Shown: positions 1 through 11,245 of the stretch, one piece after another | Numbering within the stretch: position 1 is the first letter of the stretch | Layout: every line of letters begins with the position of its first letter | NCBI GenBank assembly: GCA_013339895.1 | Contig: JABACO010000009.1 | Coordinates: 6,612,020 to 6,676,019, forward strand | Direction of reading: 5' to 3' | Source of the DNA: Ephydatia muelleri | Taxonomy: Eukaryota > Porifera > Demospongiae > Spongillida > Spongillidae | DNA length: 64,000 nt | Program-made: the position numbers and the translations under genes | Notes under the pieces: model-generated | Seen by the model: the letters and a program-made list of their open reading frames with translations, nothing else | Told to the model about the DNA's origin: nothing | The model's database searches: none

Positions 1-2
1 GG

Positions 3-431
3 AGTGCACCCTTTCAGGTTTTAGAATGTGTGGGGGATAGTGACTACAGAGTTAAGATGCAGAGAACTGGACGTGTCCAGATTGAGCATTTTGATCGTGA
101 TCGTTTGAAGCCATTTGTTGCAGGAACTCGACTCTGTGAAACAGGGAGGACACAAAGACAGCCACAGAAGGCAACCTCTTCAGCCCCACAGCTTGGTGAA
201 CAGTTAGAGCTTCTAGATACTGGGGATATGCAACCATTGCACAAGGCTGATAATGGAGAACCTGCTGAACAAGTTGAAGATCTGGGGCCACACCCAGAGG
301 TTGATAATGGAGAGCACATGTACCTTGAAGAAATTCTGGTTGTGCCAGATCCTCCAGTTGTGCATGCAGAAGAGCCCCCAGCTATATCCCGATACCCTCG
401 TCGCACAAGAAAACCACCAGACCGCCTTTAA
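3..431 (+). pseudogene. Ty3/gypsy Pol C-terminal tail (integrase end), cut by window edge
   Basis: An open frame runs in from the left edge to a TAA at 429-431. It has the look of the post-integrase end of Ty3/gypsy Pol: an N-terminal stretch of the type 'PFQVLECVGDSDYRVKMQ', then 'FDRDRLKPF', a 60-residue acidic linker, and a basic ending 'RYPRRTRKPPDRL'. That order (chromodomain-like GPFxVL..G..Y, then DRLKPF, then a basic tail) is typical of the integrase C-terminus in gypsy elements. The frame is uninterrupted here, so this copy may be young, but the rest of pol lies outside the window. It is followed directly by a polypurine tract and an LTR, which fixes its orientation. Confidence 0.75.
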
Positions 432-446
432 AAGAAGAGGGAGCAG

Positions 447-632
447 TGTAATGGAGAACTACATGCACGTGTACATCATGCCATGCACTTCGGACCCTAC
501 ACAGTAGTTCCAGACTGACTGGCTCCCTTCTAGTGTATATAAATAGCATAGGACTGGATGCGATATTTTTGTAGTGCTGCTTGATTTCATATATCACTTT
601 GACTGCTGCCTGTATCCTCGGCTATTATTACA
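447..632 (+). repeat. 3' LTR of the Ty3/gypsy element, 186 bp
   Basis: The segment starts TGTAAT and ends ATTACA, a perfect 6-bp terminal inverted repeat of the TG...CA type. A purine-rich tract (AAAGAAGAGGGAG, 431-443) lies just upstream and would serve as plus-strand primer. A TATA-like box lies inside. The LTR is short but within the range known for gypsy elements. The 5' LTR and target duplication are outside the window, so the boundaries rest on the terminal repeat and purine tract only. Confidence 0.65.
536..545 (+). promoter_or_regulatory. TATA-like box inside the LTR
   Basis: TATATAAATA sits in the middle of the LTR, in the position expected of an LTR promoter, about 90 bp before the LTR end. 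No transcription evidence is available. Confidence 0.4.
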
Positions 633-854
633 CAACCATTACCCTGTAAAAGCTTCAAAAGTCACTGCAAAGCTTAACCCCCTTACAACCCGATTCTAAA
701 AGCTGGTTGTGCCTTCATCTGTGTTAAATTTGCAGCTGCACTGTCTCCCTCTCAGCCCAGGATACTGAGCAGTTGAAAATGTTTCTACACATGCCCAAAA
801 CCACCTATGCATGAAAAATTATATACATGTACCTATATGCATAGCTGTACACGC

Positions 855-1530
855 ATTACATACATACATAAATACATACATACGTACATACATACATAAA
901 TACATACATAAATACATACATACATACATACATACATACATACGTATGTACATACATACATACACACATACATACATACGTACATACATACATACATAAA
1001 TACATACATACATACGTACATACATAAATACATACATACATAAATACGTACGTACGTACGTACATACATACATACATACATACGTACATACATACATCAA
1101 TACATACATCAATACATCAATGCATACATACATACATAAATACATACATAAATACATACATAAATACATACATAAATACATACATACATACATACATACG
1201 TATGTACATACATACACACATACATACATACGTACATACATACATACATACATACATCAATACATACATCAATACATACATCAATACATCAATACATACA
1301 TACATACATACATACATACATACATACATACATACATACATAAATACATACATGCATGCATACATAAATACGTACGTACGTACGTACATACATACATACA
1401 TACATACGTACATACATACATCAATACATACATCAATACATACATACATACATACATACATACATACATAAATACATACATGCATGCATGTACATACATG
1501 CATGTACGCATGCACACGCACACACACTTA
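855..1530. repeat. (ACAT)n tetranucleotide microsatellite, about 0.65 kb
   Basis: Almost pure ACAT/ATAC units with scattered AAAT, ATCA, ATGC and ACGT variants, shading into CA- and CATG-rich sequence at the right. Long open frames such as repeating Y-I-H-T or M-Y-V-C are only a by-product of a 4-base period without stops. The flank 633-854 holds no recognisable feature. Confidence 0.95.
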
Positions 1531-1704
1531 CATGTACATCATCCCATTGACTATCTTGCATATCAGACTACTCCATTATTTGTCCGAGTTGGCATTGGAA
1601 ATATGTCCCCACAGGGTAGTGGTTCTAAATGCCAGTCTTGAATCAATGCATCAGAGTTTATGCTATAACAGACAGCCCTTACAATACAGGGTAGTTGGCT
1701 TCAA

Positions 1705-1830
1705 GCAGTAGCGGATTGGGGAGATGTTGCCATAGATCAATAGCTTTCAGTAGCTAGGGGGTCTGGAAGGTCGCTGTCAGCTCCTAGTAACCCGGACGAG
1801 GAGATTGCGCGCTCCTAGATCCGCCACTGC
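1705..1830. mobile_element. Small MITE with degenerate hAT-type ends
   Basis: The left end reads GCAGTAGCGGATT and the right end is the reverse complement of CAGTGGCGGATC. This is the same terminal motif as the hAT-like elements at 7029, 28304 and 29247. Only about 126 bp separate the ends and there is no coding content. I could not see a clear target duplication, so it is probably old. Confidence 0.5.
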
Positions 1831-2850
1831 AGAGGGAGCCAAAAAGAACACATCCAAGGTTGAAGGGAATATTTGTGTAAAATAAGTTACGTAGCCATAA
1901 GTTGTCGCCTCAGATGACACGTGATTATAATTGGGCACTGTCCTTATATGGCTTGTCCCTGTCGCGCGTATCGTATATACCATTTTGTGATTGTCCGCTT
2001 CGAATTCTATATAGAACGACCACATTGACAAATGTGGATATGCACACACGCATATGGAAAAGTAGCAACAGAAAAGGAACGTTAATTTCCCAGCTGTCAT
2101 ACTCATAGCGCCACCACATGGTCGAATATAAAAAGCTATAGGCCTATAGTGGCCTTACTTAGACACTTAGCCTTCAGTGATGCCTTAGCTTTTCAGAAAA
2201 CAAACACACGTAGTATAATACGTATCATGTTTATCGAATAGACCTAGGACTACCCCGCATTTGACAGACCATAAACTTCAAACGGCTTAGTATCGAACTG
2301 ACCAAAAACATGCGCTCCTATATAGTCCCAAACTAAGAACATACCAAGTTTGCGTGCAGTTAAGTTCCTTACTTCCAACGCGGCCTGAACTGAACGCCCT
2401 AATTTACTGTCACGGGCGTTTGTCAATTTATATTTTCAACTGAACTAGGTACCCTCATGACCAAAAGTGCCCCAGGAACCAGGGGAAGAAGCCTATGGGC
2501 ATGAGAACTTACCTTGATCATATTAGCATCATCAGAAATGAGTCAAACAATACCTTCCTATCTTACATTCAGAGTAACTAAAAAGAATAGTGATTAAAAA
2601 TCATTATAAAAAGCAATTTTCCATACATCTCTATGGAGGAGTACTAATCCTTATGAGAAACCTCGCAGCAGTGGCTGAAAATTCCATCAACCTGGCAGAG
2701 TGATAGCTTATCATGTTATCCATCATGGGGCTTCTTTCAAACTTAAATAGCAACTTTCCCTGATTTATGGTATTCAAAAATGAACTTTACTCCATACATT
2801 TCTATGGATGCGTGCGCGGGAAATGCGACGGACGTTTGCAAAATTGGCCA
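1831..2850. other. No recognisable gene
   Basis: AT-rich sequence with short frames only. A phrase like 'ccatacatttctatgga' occurs twice (about 2620 and 2790). I see no protein, RNA or mobile-element signature that I can support. Confidence 0.5.
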
Positions 2851-2854
2851 GGAA

Positions 2855-4740
2855 TTGCTAATGAGCGTCCGAAATTTCTCGCAATGCTCTTCGTGCCTCC
2901 GAAGACGGAAATTCTTTAGAGGTGAAGAATTTCATTGCTCATCACAACCATGAGAGAAAAAAGGTTATTGGAAAAGTAATATGTTTCACATGTTGTTCTT
3001 TACTACCGTCAACATACAGGGCTTGTTTGACATGTTGCCACACCAACGAAAATTGTCCAAAGAGGAAACAATGGAAATTGAGAAGCTATTAAATTTGAAG
3101 GCTAACAAAAATGGTTAAGAGCAGATGTCAGGAAAAATTGTTACTCTGAAAGATATTTCAAACATATCAACAAAGCAAGGTCATAAAAATACTAGGAATG
3201 ACTTAACTGAAACAGTGTGTAAACTAACTGAGAGATATGGTACGTTAATAATGTTTTGCTTAGATGGTATGTTGATGGTCTTTGTAAAATACATAATATA
3301 CGTACATTTATTTATACATATACAGTTGTACAATAAAATATTGTCTTATTTGCTGTGTGAATTTTATACTAGCATGTTTTTACTTGCAGGTGCATGTGTG
3401 GGTGTCATAGTTGACAATGACAATGTTTTGCAAGGAATTTTTTTCCAAGATGAAATGAGGCAATGTTTTTTCTTCCTATCCTGAACTAGTTTGTGTTGAT
3501 GCAACATACAAACTTACTGAGCTTCGTTTTCCTCTTTATATAATGTTGGTTGAAGATGGCAATGGACAGAGTGAAATTGTAGCAGCATTTACGGTGTTAC
3601 AAGAAACAGACAGTACAATTTCCAAAATGGTTGATCTGTTCAAAAAGCACAATTCTTCATGGGAACGTGTTCATGTAATCATGACTGACGAAGATGTAAC
3701 TGAAAGATCAGTATTCTCTGCAGATTCCATCAGCTAGACTTGTGATTTGTCTATTTCATTTATTGCGCTCATTTTGTCGTGAAGTGACCCTAGAAAAAAT
3801 GGGGATAACCAGTGGACAACGAAATCTCTGTCTAGAGATAATGCAGCAGATGGCATATGCACATGATGAGGATGAATACATGGACCTCTACCATAACTTT
3901 CAGGTGAATGCTCCTTGTTCTGTACTGAATTATTTCAATGAGCAGTGGCATTCAATTAGAGATCAGTGGTCAATGGGTTTAAAATACACCACTGGAAATT
4001 TTCTTAACACTACAAGCAATAGACTAGAAAGTATTAATGCCAAACAAGTCTGTAATCTCACGATATTCCTCACTTGAAGAATTTGTGGACAAGTTCTTCT
4101 TGATTTTGAGAGTCTTGAGATGTGAAAGTGATCACAAAGCTGCACTCTGTTCACAAAAGTTTCCTACAATATTTCACTCAGCTGCTGATGCATATTAAAC
4201 CAAGTATATGCGATACCTAACTCCATATGTACAAGTTTGTTGAAAAACAGCTTAACTCAGGAAGCAAGTTGTAACAAGTAAATAAAAACATTCTCTACGA
4301 GAAAGTTGGTGGGATATAGGATTTGATGGCAATTGGTGGTGTAAAAAGCAAGGAAACAAGGTCTTATCAGAAGGGAAAATGTAATAGTCCTATATTTAGC
4401 ACAGAAACAACACATGCCCTAGAAATGTGCTAAATATAGGACTATTACATTTTCCCTTCTGATAAGACCTTGCTTCCTTGCTTTTTACACCACCAATTGC
4501 CATCAAATCCTATATCCCACCAACTTTCTCGTAGAGAATGTTTTTATTTACTTGTTTCATTAATTGTTTTTCTATGTACAACGGGTTGTGTGACGTCATG
4601 TGGGTGCAATTTGCTAAGACATTTTTAACACTTGCTTCTGAGTCTCAAACCACATCAGGTTACAGACATATTCCACATCTCTTTTGGGACAGGAGAAGTC
4701 ATGTACAGCCGTAAGTAGTCGGGGTTGTGTGTGTGTGTGT
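2855..4740 (+). pseudogene. ZSWIM/FAR1-like MULE transposase-derived pseudogene
   Basis: Successive frames match the layout of ZSWIM1/3-type proteins, which derive from Mutator-like transposases. In order: a FAR1-like N-terminal piece ending 'NSLEVKNFIAHHNHE' (about 2890-2955); a candidate intron 3240-3389 (GTACGT...TTGCAG); 'ELVCVDATYKLTELRFP' with the first catalytic Asp of the MULE domain; 'VIMTDEDVTER'; 'ICLFHLLRSF'; 'NRLESINAK'; and after 4556 a possible remnant of the C-x-C...C-x-H SWIM finger ('CGCNLLRHF'). Frame breaks occur near 3460, 3722 and 4050, and TAA interrupts at about 4196. A palindromic MITE at 4273-4556 splits the C-terminal part. It cannot encode a working protein. The family is clear from motifs; whether it was a transposon copy or a domesticated gene copy is not. 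Confidence 0.7.
4273..4556. mobile_element. Palindromic (foldback) MITE, copy 1
   Basis: Two arms of about 128 bp form an almost perfect inverted repeat starting AACAAGTAAATAAAAAC and separated by a short loop (about 4400-4425). Arm identity is near 99 per cent by eye. Copies 2 and 3 (27183-27479, 27593-27881) share the outer 70 bp but have a different central arm sequence. A degraded copy lies near 16110-16310. There is no coding capacity. Confidence 0.85.
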
Positions 4741-5345
4741 GGGTGGGTGGTTGTGTGTGTGTGTGGGTGGGTGTTTGTGCATGTGTCGGTTTTGTATGGT
4801 TTTGTATCTTTGATCTTTAGAAAATTGTCAAAAGCTCAATTTGCACTTATGTGTGGCTTCTGTTTGCTCCCATTTGACATGTAAGTGCATGGTTATGATT
4901 GTGTGTGTATGTGTGTGTGTGTGTGACTGCTGGACGTGGCGAAGGTGGTGTTGGATGTGGGGAAGGTGGTGCTGGACGTGGCGAAGGTGGTGCTGGACGT
5001 GGTGAAGGTGGTGCTGGACGTGGCGAAGGCGGTGCTGGACGTGGTGAAGGCGGTGCTGGATGTGGCGAAGGTGGTGCTGGACGTGGCGAAGGTGGTGCTG
5101 GAGTGGTGAAGGTGGTGCTGGACGTGGCGAAGGCGGTGCTGGACGTGGCGAAGGCGGTGCTGGACGTGGCGAAGGTGGTGCTGGACGTGGCGAAGGTGGT
5201 ACTGGACGTGGCGAAGGCGGTGCTGGACGGGGAGATGGCGGTACGTGCTGGTGGCCGTGGCAAATGCGGTGCTGGACGTGGGGAAGGCAGTGCTGGACGG
5301 GGTCCAGCACCGCCATCATCATCGCCATCTCCCCGTCCCTTCTAA
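4718..5345. repeat. GT-rich tract followed by 18-bp GC-rich minisatellite
   Basis: 4718-4790 is GT/GGTGGGTG-rich. From about 4925 to 5290 an 18-bp unit of the form GGTGCTGGACGTGGCGAA is repeated about 20 times with small variants. Since 18 is a multiple of three, frames stay open on both strands (Gly-Ala-Gly-Arg-Gly-Glu on plus, Pro-Ser-Pro-Arg-Pro-Ala on minus), but start and end context is poor. A short inverted repeat of GACGGGGAGATGGCG pairs 5228 with 5320-5336. I treat it as non-coding. Confidence 0.8.
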
Positions 5346-5454
5346 ATTTCCATTACTTCGTCTCTCGTGATGACGTGCTCCATATGCTGCGATTTTGCGA
5401 TGTGAGCATGGCTTTATGAATTGCTTATATAGGCCTTTTGAATATTCAAGTTTG

Positions 5455-5795
5455 TTTGAAAGGCTGGGCTTGACCTTCTTTGAAGTAGACATCACAGAGG
5501 GGCATGCTAGGAAAAGGCTGGACTTCACGTTGTTTGAAGTGGGACACGCAGTCTAATTTTCTACAAATCACCTTAGAAATAGATTTTAAGGTCATCCTAG
5601 GAAAGTCCACACTTATACATGACACAGCTCAACCTTCTTTGAAGTAGACATTGCATGCTAGGAAAAGGCTGGACTTCACCTTGTTTGAAGTGGGACATGT
5701 ATTCTAATTTTATACCAAAGTCTGGACTTCACCTTGGTAGATTTCAATGCCATCCTGGAAAGTTCACACTTATACATGAGACCATTGTGTCATTA
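5455..5795. repeat. Imperfect tandem duplication, about 165-bp unit
   Basis: The phrase set 'gaccttctttgaagtagacat', 'gcatgctaggaaaaggctgg', 'ttgtttgaagtgggaca' and 'cttatacatgac/gag' occurs twice in order, at about 5468-5620 and 5628-5780. No gene is seen in it or in 5796-6074. Confidence 0.65.
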
Positions 5796-6074
5796 CTTCA
5801 TGCATGATAAATAATTACCTCTTGACCATCCCATTACGTTGGTCATGTTCACAGTAATAAAGTTACAATCGAATTTCTGAACAAGTTTCCAAGTTCCATA
5901 CATGGAAAAACAACATAATGCTATATTCAACATGTGTAAGTATACAAACAATACATTCAATGTTTGGAGATTAATCTTAAGTAGCTGATCTTCAAAGCAA
6001 CATAGTCCATTAGCTTGTTCCATCACAGTGGGTAGTAACTATGCCAATCACATCCACTCAGTCAACCTCAGATA

Positions 6075-7028
6075 TTACCTCAACTTCAATGAAGTGCATT
6101 CACAACTCCAAAAGTGACTTAGAATGCACCACCCAGCACAACGTTGAACACCGCACACAACACCTATCCCCACGGCATGCTCTTCTCCATCCTCGCTGAA
6201 CAACGTTGGTAAGTCCTCCGACAAACCTAGGTACTCTATTAGCTCCTCAACACTTCCACTAGAAAGCATTCCATCAATAGCTTTAATGTCCTTATGCTTT
6301 TTGTAGGCAGCATAAAGTCTCCACAGGAAGCCCTGTAACACTGGGTAGTGAGGTGCTGCTGACCTGATCACCCTCAATGGACTGGAGCATGTTGGGAACT
6401 CACAACAAATAGAATGTCCACCACATCCACTAAAGCGCAAGTCTGATGATTTCAATGTGACATTGTGATGCACATAGCCACATCCTGAATCAAGGTTGTC
6501 AAGGCCAGCTCTGAGATCCTCCATACTTTTTTGAAATAGCAACTTTGTCCCCAAAACTGCTTCCATTTCACCACTAGTAAGCAGCCGACACTCTTTGGTG
6601 CATTTCCATTTCAATGGACACATACGGACAAAATGCCGGTCTCCTATCTCATCAGCCACTACACATCTACCATTGAGGTCTACTGGTATGGCACTGTGCT
6701 GCCTTGTGTGGTTGTAAGAAGCATCATAGAAGAAAGGCTCTGAACCAGCAGTATGGTACCTTACCCCTTCTAGGAGGTGACTATCTTCTAATTTAATTGC
6801 ATTAATGGCACAAACATCCTTTACAAATTCCCCTGCTTTTTTTCTATGCACATTCAGTGCCATTTTAAGCACTGCATCTGCACTAACTTTACTGACAGCT
6901 GCATGTGCAGATCTGGTACACACCTTTTGCGCTAACCATGGGTGCGTCTGGCAAAAGGCATCATTTAACTGAACTAGTAAAGTGCTATTCTTAAGAATAG
7001 CCTTTTCGAGGCCACCCTTATACTCGCT
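6075..7028 (-). pseudogene. Helitron-type protein, N-terminal region fragment, cut by a hAT insertion
   Basis: About 317 codons are open from the hAT boundary at 7028 down to TAA/TGA at 6075. Recognisable phrases in order are 'YHTAGSEPFFYDASYNH', 'VDLNGRCVVADEIGDRH', 'CPLKWKCTKECRLLTSGEM', 'APHYPVLQGFLWRLYAAYK' and an acidic end. From memory of the family, this series precedes the DUF6570 and Rep/helicase parts of large Helitron proteins common in sponges and cnidarians; I could not run a search. The frame continues into the hAT terminus, so its apparent N-terminus (7118-7029) is transposon sequence, not protein. A second fragment of the same family is at 20945-21120. The downstream Rep and helicase parts are absent. 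Confidence 0.55.
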
Positions 7029-9474
7029 CAGTGGCGTGGTGGCCAGGGGGGGCCTGGGGACCCAGGCCCCCCCTGCGGAGCCAAAATGATGGGGCGCCGT
7101 AATACTAGGGGGCGCCAATAAAACATCATTATTTTATTAAATAAGGACGTGACGTCATAACATTATTAACGCCTTCTTACAGGAATTACCGTGTATATTG
7201 TACAACAATGAAGGTGATACGATGTTATCTCGAGTAACGATAAACTCTATATAGTTCTGTGGATGACAATAAATAGAACTACATAACGCTGTTTCAAACG
7301 TTTAAGTGCATGCGATGGAGAGAGGAAAACGAAAAAAGTCTGGTGCAACGAATCAACGGGAGAAGAGGATGCGAGCTGATGAAAACAAGAGATTAGGTGA
7401 GTTCATGGATGCATTTGTAAGCCGCTCAGGTTCTGCCAGCGAGGAGAGGAAAGCAGCAGAAGCAATTTCAGTTAGTACAGTTATTGATCCTTCTGAAGTA
7501 TTACATGTAGATGTACACACTGTACACACTGTACACACTGTAATGCCAGTTGAGTCTGTTGCAGCCACCACAGTACATGTGATTGATTCAAGCGATGAGG
7601 ATCCTGAACACACTGTTTGTTCAGAAAGCGATGGAGCCTGCAGTGAAGAATCGGATTGTACGAACACAGAATTTGTCCCTTATTTAGACCAGAAGGAAAC
7701 TAACAGTGGTGCTGAAATTGCCAGCAATTTCAAATGTAGCACTATACCATTCGCATCAGTCAGCATTTCTGCTGAAGAAGCAACAGGTACCATCGATCCA
7801 TCAAGATTGGTTGGCCAAAAGCTCAGCCTATTAGAAAAAGAGCATATAATCAAGCTTGGCCTGTGTCAGCCTTCCAAAAGTGACCTAATAGCTACAAAAG
7901 TAAAATGTGGAGCCGATAAGTACAGGTATTGTTCACAAAAGGTGTTCTTTCATCCTGACAATACCAAAAGGCAATGGGTTTCTTACTCCCAGAGCAAGAA
8001 TGCTCTCTTTTGCATACCATGTCTTCTGTTCACTGATGCTTCCTTGAGAGGTGAACATCAGAGAGTAAAACAGGGCAATGCTTTTACAATGAACGGGTAC
8101 TCAAATTGGAAAAAACAATGCAGTGGTATAGCAAGACATGAAGGTTCAAGTGCACATCAGAACGCTGTCCTTGCTCAAGCTATTTTTTTGCAGGACCAAA
8201 CGATCATTGAATGCTTTGCTGAACAGTCGAAGGCGGAAGCGGCTCGTCGCAAAGCGGAAGTTGATGCAAATAGAGCACTTTTGAAACGCATTGTGGACGC
8301 TATAATATTTCTTAGTCACCAAGGAATACCTTTACGCAGACATCGAGAATCTTTTACCGACGATTCTGCAAATTTGGGCAATTTTCTAGAAATATTGAAA
8401 TATCTTGCCCTTTACGATGTCACAATGCAAAAGCACCTATGTGATGTGAAAGAAGCACAGCTCAAGGAACATGGAAAAAGAGGAAGGGGATCTAAACTAA
8501 CATTTTTAAGTAAGATACTCAAAACAAGCTAGTTTCCATCATAAGTCATCAAATTAGCCAGAATATTGTCAAAGCAATTGAAAAATGCAAAGCTTGGGCT
8601 TTAATTGTTGACACAACTCCAGATGTTACACATCATGAGCAGATAAGCATATGTGTAAGAATAGTTCATCCGAATGGTTGCGTTTCTGAGCACCTTTTGG
8701 CTTGTCAAAGAGCTATGGGAACAACAGCTGAAGACCTATTTACTGTTATTTACTCGACTTTACAATCCAAAGATGTATCATTCATAAAACTGGTAGCTCA
8801 AACGTATGATGGGGCATCCAATATGAGTGGTTGTTATAATGTTCTACAAGCACTAATTCAGCAAATAATAAATCCCAATATTTTATACACTCATTGTTAT
8901 GCCCATATGCTAAATTTAGTTCTTTCGGATACAGCATCAGTTGCAATAGACGTTGTCACTCTGTTTGGTAATTTAGAGACCCTGTATCTCCTCTTCAGCA
9001 AATCTTCCAAAGTCCATTCCATATTTGAAGACATGCAGATCTCTAAAGGGTTGGCTATTCGCTCTCTTAAGCGCTTGAATACCGTTAGATGGAATTCGCG
9101 GGAAAGGTGCGTGAATACTTTTGTGGAGCGTCATGAATGTATTATTCTAACTCTTGACAAAATTCGAATGGATAACACATTTGATACAAAGCACAGATCT
9201 GATGCAACTGGATTGCTTTCTTCTATCAATACAAAGCAATTCATGGCAACCATGTATCTTTTCCAGGAGATCTTTGTAGTCACCGGACCTCTGAGCCATT
9301 ATTTGCAAACTGTGAACATGGATATTTGCAACGCGCTGGTCATGGTGCAAAGTGCTATTGATTCTTTGGAAAAAATTAGAAACTCTGCTAGTGACACTAT
9401 TCAGAGGATGGAAGAAGCTACGGCAGGTTTTGGTGACATAGAATGGAAAACCAGTCGTATTCGTCGCCGCAAAG
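7029..9474 (+). mobile_element. hAT transposon (TTF zinc finger/DUF4371 type), right part lost in the gap
   Basis: The left end CAGTGGCGTGG at 7029 begins a G- and C-rich terminal region and matches the CAGTGGCGGA-type ends elsewhere in this window. A transposase gene follows in the same direction. The element interrupts the Helitron fragment on its left. The right end is not visible; after the N gap the sequence belongs to another element. This transposase part and the hATC part at 45922-46488 appear to belong to the same hAT subfamily and are complementary in the domains they keep. Confidence 0.7.
7315..9474 (+). pseudogene. hAT transposase with one frameshift, C-terminus in the gap
   Basis: I chose the ATG at 7315; the GTG at 7306 in the same frame is less likely. 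Domains in order: acidic N-terminal tail; TTF-type zinc finger, with 'FHPDNTKRQW', 'LFCIPCLLF' and 'HEGSSAHQNAV' (about residues 220-290); DUF4371/DDE region with 'ALIVDTTPDVTHHEQ' and 'YDGASNMSG', the first two acidic catalytic positions; then 'THCYAHMLNLVL'. The frame breaks at about 8508-8512, where it slips and continues cleanly to 9474. The hATC dimerisation domain would lie in the N gap. With one visible lesion the copy is relatively recent but not obviously active. Confidence 0.8.
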
Positions 9475-10474
9475 NNNNNNNNNNNNNNNNNNNNNNNNNN
9501 NNNNNNNNNNNNNNNNNNNNNNNNNNNNNNNNNNNNNNNNNNNNNNNNNNNNNNNNNNNNNNNNNNNNNNNNNNNNNNNNNNNNNNNNNNNNNNNNNNNN
9601 NNNNNNNNNNNNNNNNNNNNNNNNNNNNNNNNNNNNNNNNNNNNNNNNNNNNNNNNNNNNNNNNNNNNNNNNNNNNNNNNNNNNNNNNNNNNNNNNNNNN
9701 NNNNNNNNNNNNNNNNNNNNNNNNNNNNNNNNNNNNNNNNNNNNNNNNNNNNNNNNNNNNNNNNNNNNNNNNNNNNNNNNNNNNNNNNNNNNNNNNNNNN
9801 NNNNNNNNNNNNNNNNNNNNNNNNNNNNNNNNNNNNNNNNNNNNNNNNNNNNNNNNNNNNNNNNNNNNNNNNNNNNNNNNNNNNNNNNNNNNNNNNNNNN
9901 NNNNNNNNNNNNNNNNNNNNNNNNNNNNNNNNNNNNNNNNNNNNNNNNNNNNNNNNNNNNNNNNNNNNNNNNNNNNNNNNNNNNNNNNNNNNNNNNNNNN
10001 NNNNNNNNNNNNNNNNNNNNNNNNNNNNNNNNNNNNNNNNNNNNNNNNNNNNNNNNNNNNNNNNNNNNNNNNNNNNNNNNNNNNNNNNNNNNNNNNNNNN
10101 NNNNNNNNNNNNNNNNNNNNNNNNNNNNNNNNNNNNNNNNNNNNNNNNNNNNNNNNNNNNNNNNNNNNNNNNNNNNNNNNNNNNNNNNNNNNNNNNNNNN
10201 NNNNNNNNNNNNNNNNNNNNNNNNNNNNNNNNNNNNNNNNNNNNNNNNNNNNNNNNNNNNNNNNNNNNNNNNNNNNNNNNNNNNNNNNNNNNNNNNNNNN
10301 NNNNNNNNNNNNNNNNNNNNNNNNNNNNNNNNNNNNNNNNNNNNNNNNNNNNNNNNNNNNNNNNNNNNNNNNNNNNNNNNNNNNNNNNNNNNNNNNNNNN
10401 NNNNNNNNNNNNNNNNNNNNNNNNNNNNNNNNNNNNNNNNNNNNNNNNNNNNNNNNNNNNNNNNNNNNNNNNNN
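9475..10474. other. Assembly gap (1000 N)
   Basis: Exactly 1000 N, probably a placeholder for a gap of unknown size. The sequences on its two sides belong to different elements (hAT on the left, piggyBac-like on the right), so continuity across it cannot be assumed. Confidence 0.95.
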
Positions 10475-11245
10475 ACAGTGGAGGCGCGAGCACTGAAGGC
10501 TCAAATAGTGGAAGCATGAACAGTGGAGGTACGAATAACAGGGGGGGGGGTTTAGATACAAAACAAGAAGTGGATGGTGAGCTCAAGAGAAGACAGCTAC
10601 GCATCTCTTGGTCGCACCTTATGCCCAGCAGCAGCTTAGTAATGGATTCTCCCAGCCTACCCAATTAAGAATGTACAATTGCTGATGCCACAGTGTTTGA
10701 GTACTTCTTGGCTTGTTTTCCCTCCAATATTATTGATGAGATATGTTTTGATGACACAAAAGGGACGGGAGCAAAGAAAAGACTGGCCATTTACTGTCAC
10801 TAAAGGAGTTCTTATGGACCACATGGATCTTCCCATTCAAGACTACTGGGATGGGTCTCTGTCCACCAAGTATGAAAGTTGCTCAGCTTTTGTGAAGCAT
10901 GACGTTGGCGAGTTTGGATTAAGCTATGGAAGGTTTCGCAGACTGATGCAAGTATTCACTCTACCACAGTACCCAGCCTCAACATGATCCCTTTTGCTTT
11001 ATTTGAAGGTTTATATACGAATGGAATGTGGCAATGCCACATTGTATTTGTCCAGGCAGATTTCTAGTGGTAGACAAAAGTATGGGCCAATGGTTAGGTA
11101 AAGGGAACTCCCCAAAGTGGTACTGCAGATGGTAAGAAAAGAAAAGATGCATCAGCTATGTTTATGTGCTCTGCATCAAAGCGGAGAGCTATGCAAATTG
11201 AAGGAGTTACACCACAAAACCTAAAGCAGCAGTCTGCCCTGAGAC
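10475..11245 (+). pseudogene. PiggyBac-like transposase relic (DDE_Tnp_1_7)
   Basis: Pieces in shifting plus-strand frames match the piggyBac-type layout: a Ser/Gly-rich N-terminal stretch after the gap, 'ATVFEYFLACFPSNIIDEI' (about 10690-10745), 'TKGVLMDHMDLPIQDYWDG', 'FGLSYGRFRRLMQVFTLPQ' ending near 10985, then in another frame 'PGRFLVVDKSMGQWLGKGN' (about 11050-11110). The last phrase is the counterpart of the family's VDESM...W motif with the Glu changed to Lys. Several frame changes and stops make it dead. Assignment rests on motif order. Confidence 0.55.

Noticed and set aside
819-1641. Long open frames of Tyr-Ile-His-Thr or Met-Tyr-Val-Cys repeats on both strands
   Set aside because: By-product of the (ACAT)n microsatellite; a 4-base period without stops opens many frames.
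4847-5345. Gly-Ala-Gly-Arg-Gly-Glu or Pro-Ser-Pro-Arg-Pro repeat proteins
   Set aside because: The 18-bp minisatellite opens frames on both strands; there is no non-repeat domain, start context or splice support.
7029-7118. N-terminus of the minus-strand Helitron-like frame
   Set aside because: Those codons are the hAT terminal repeat read through; the protein fragment really begins at 7028.
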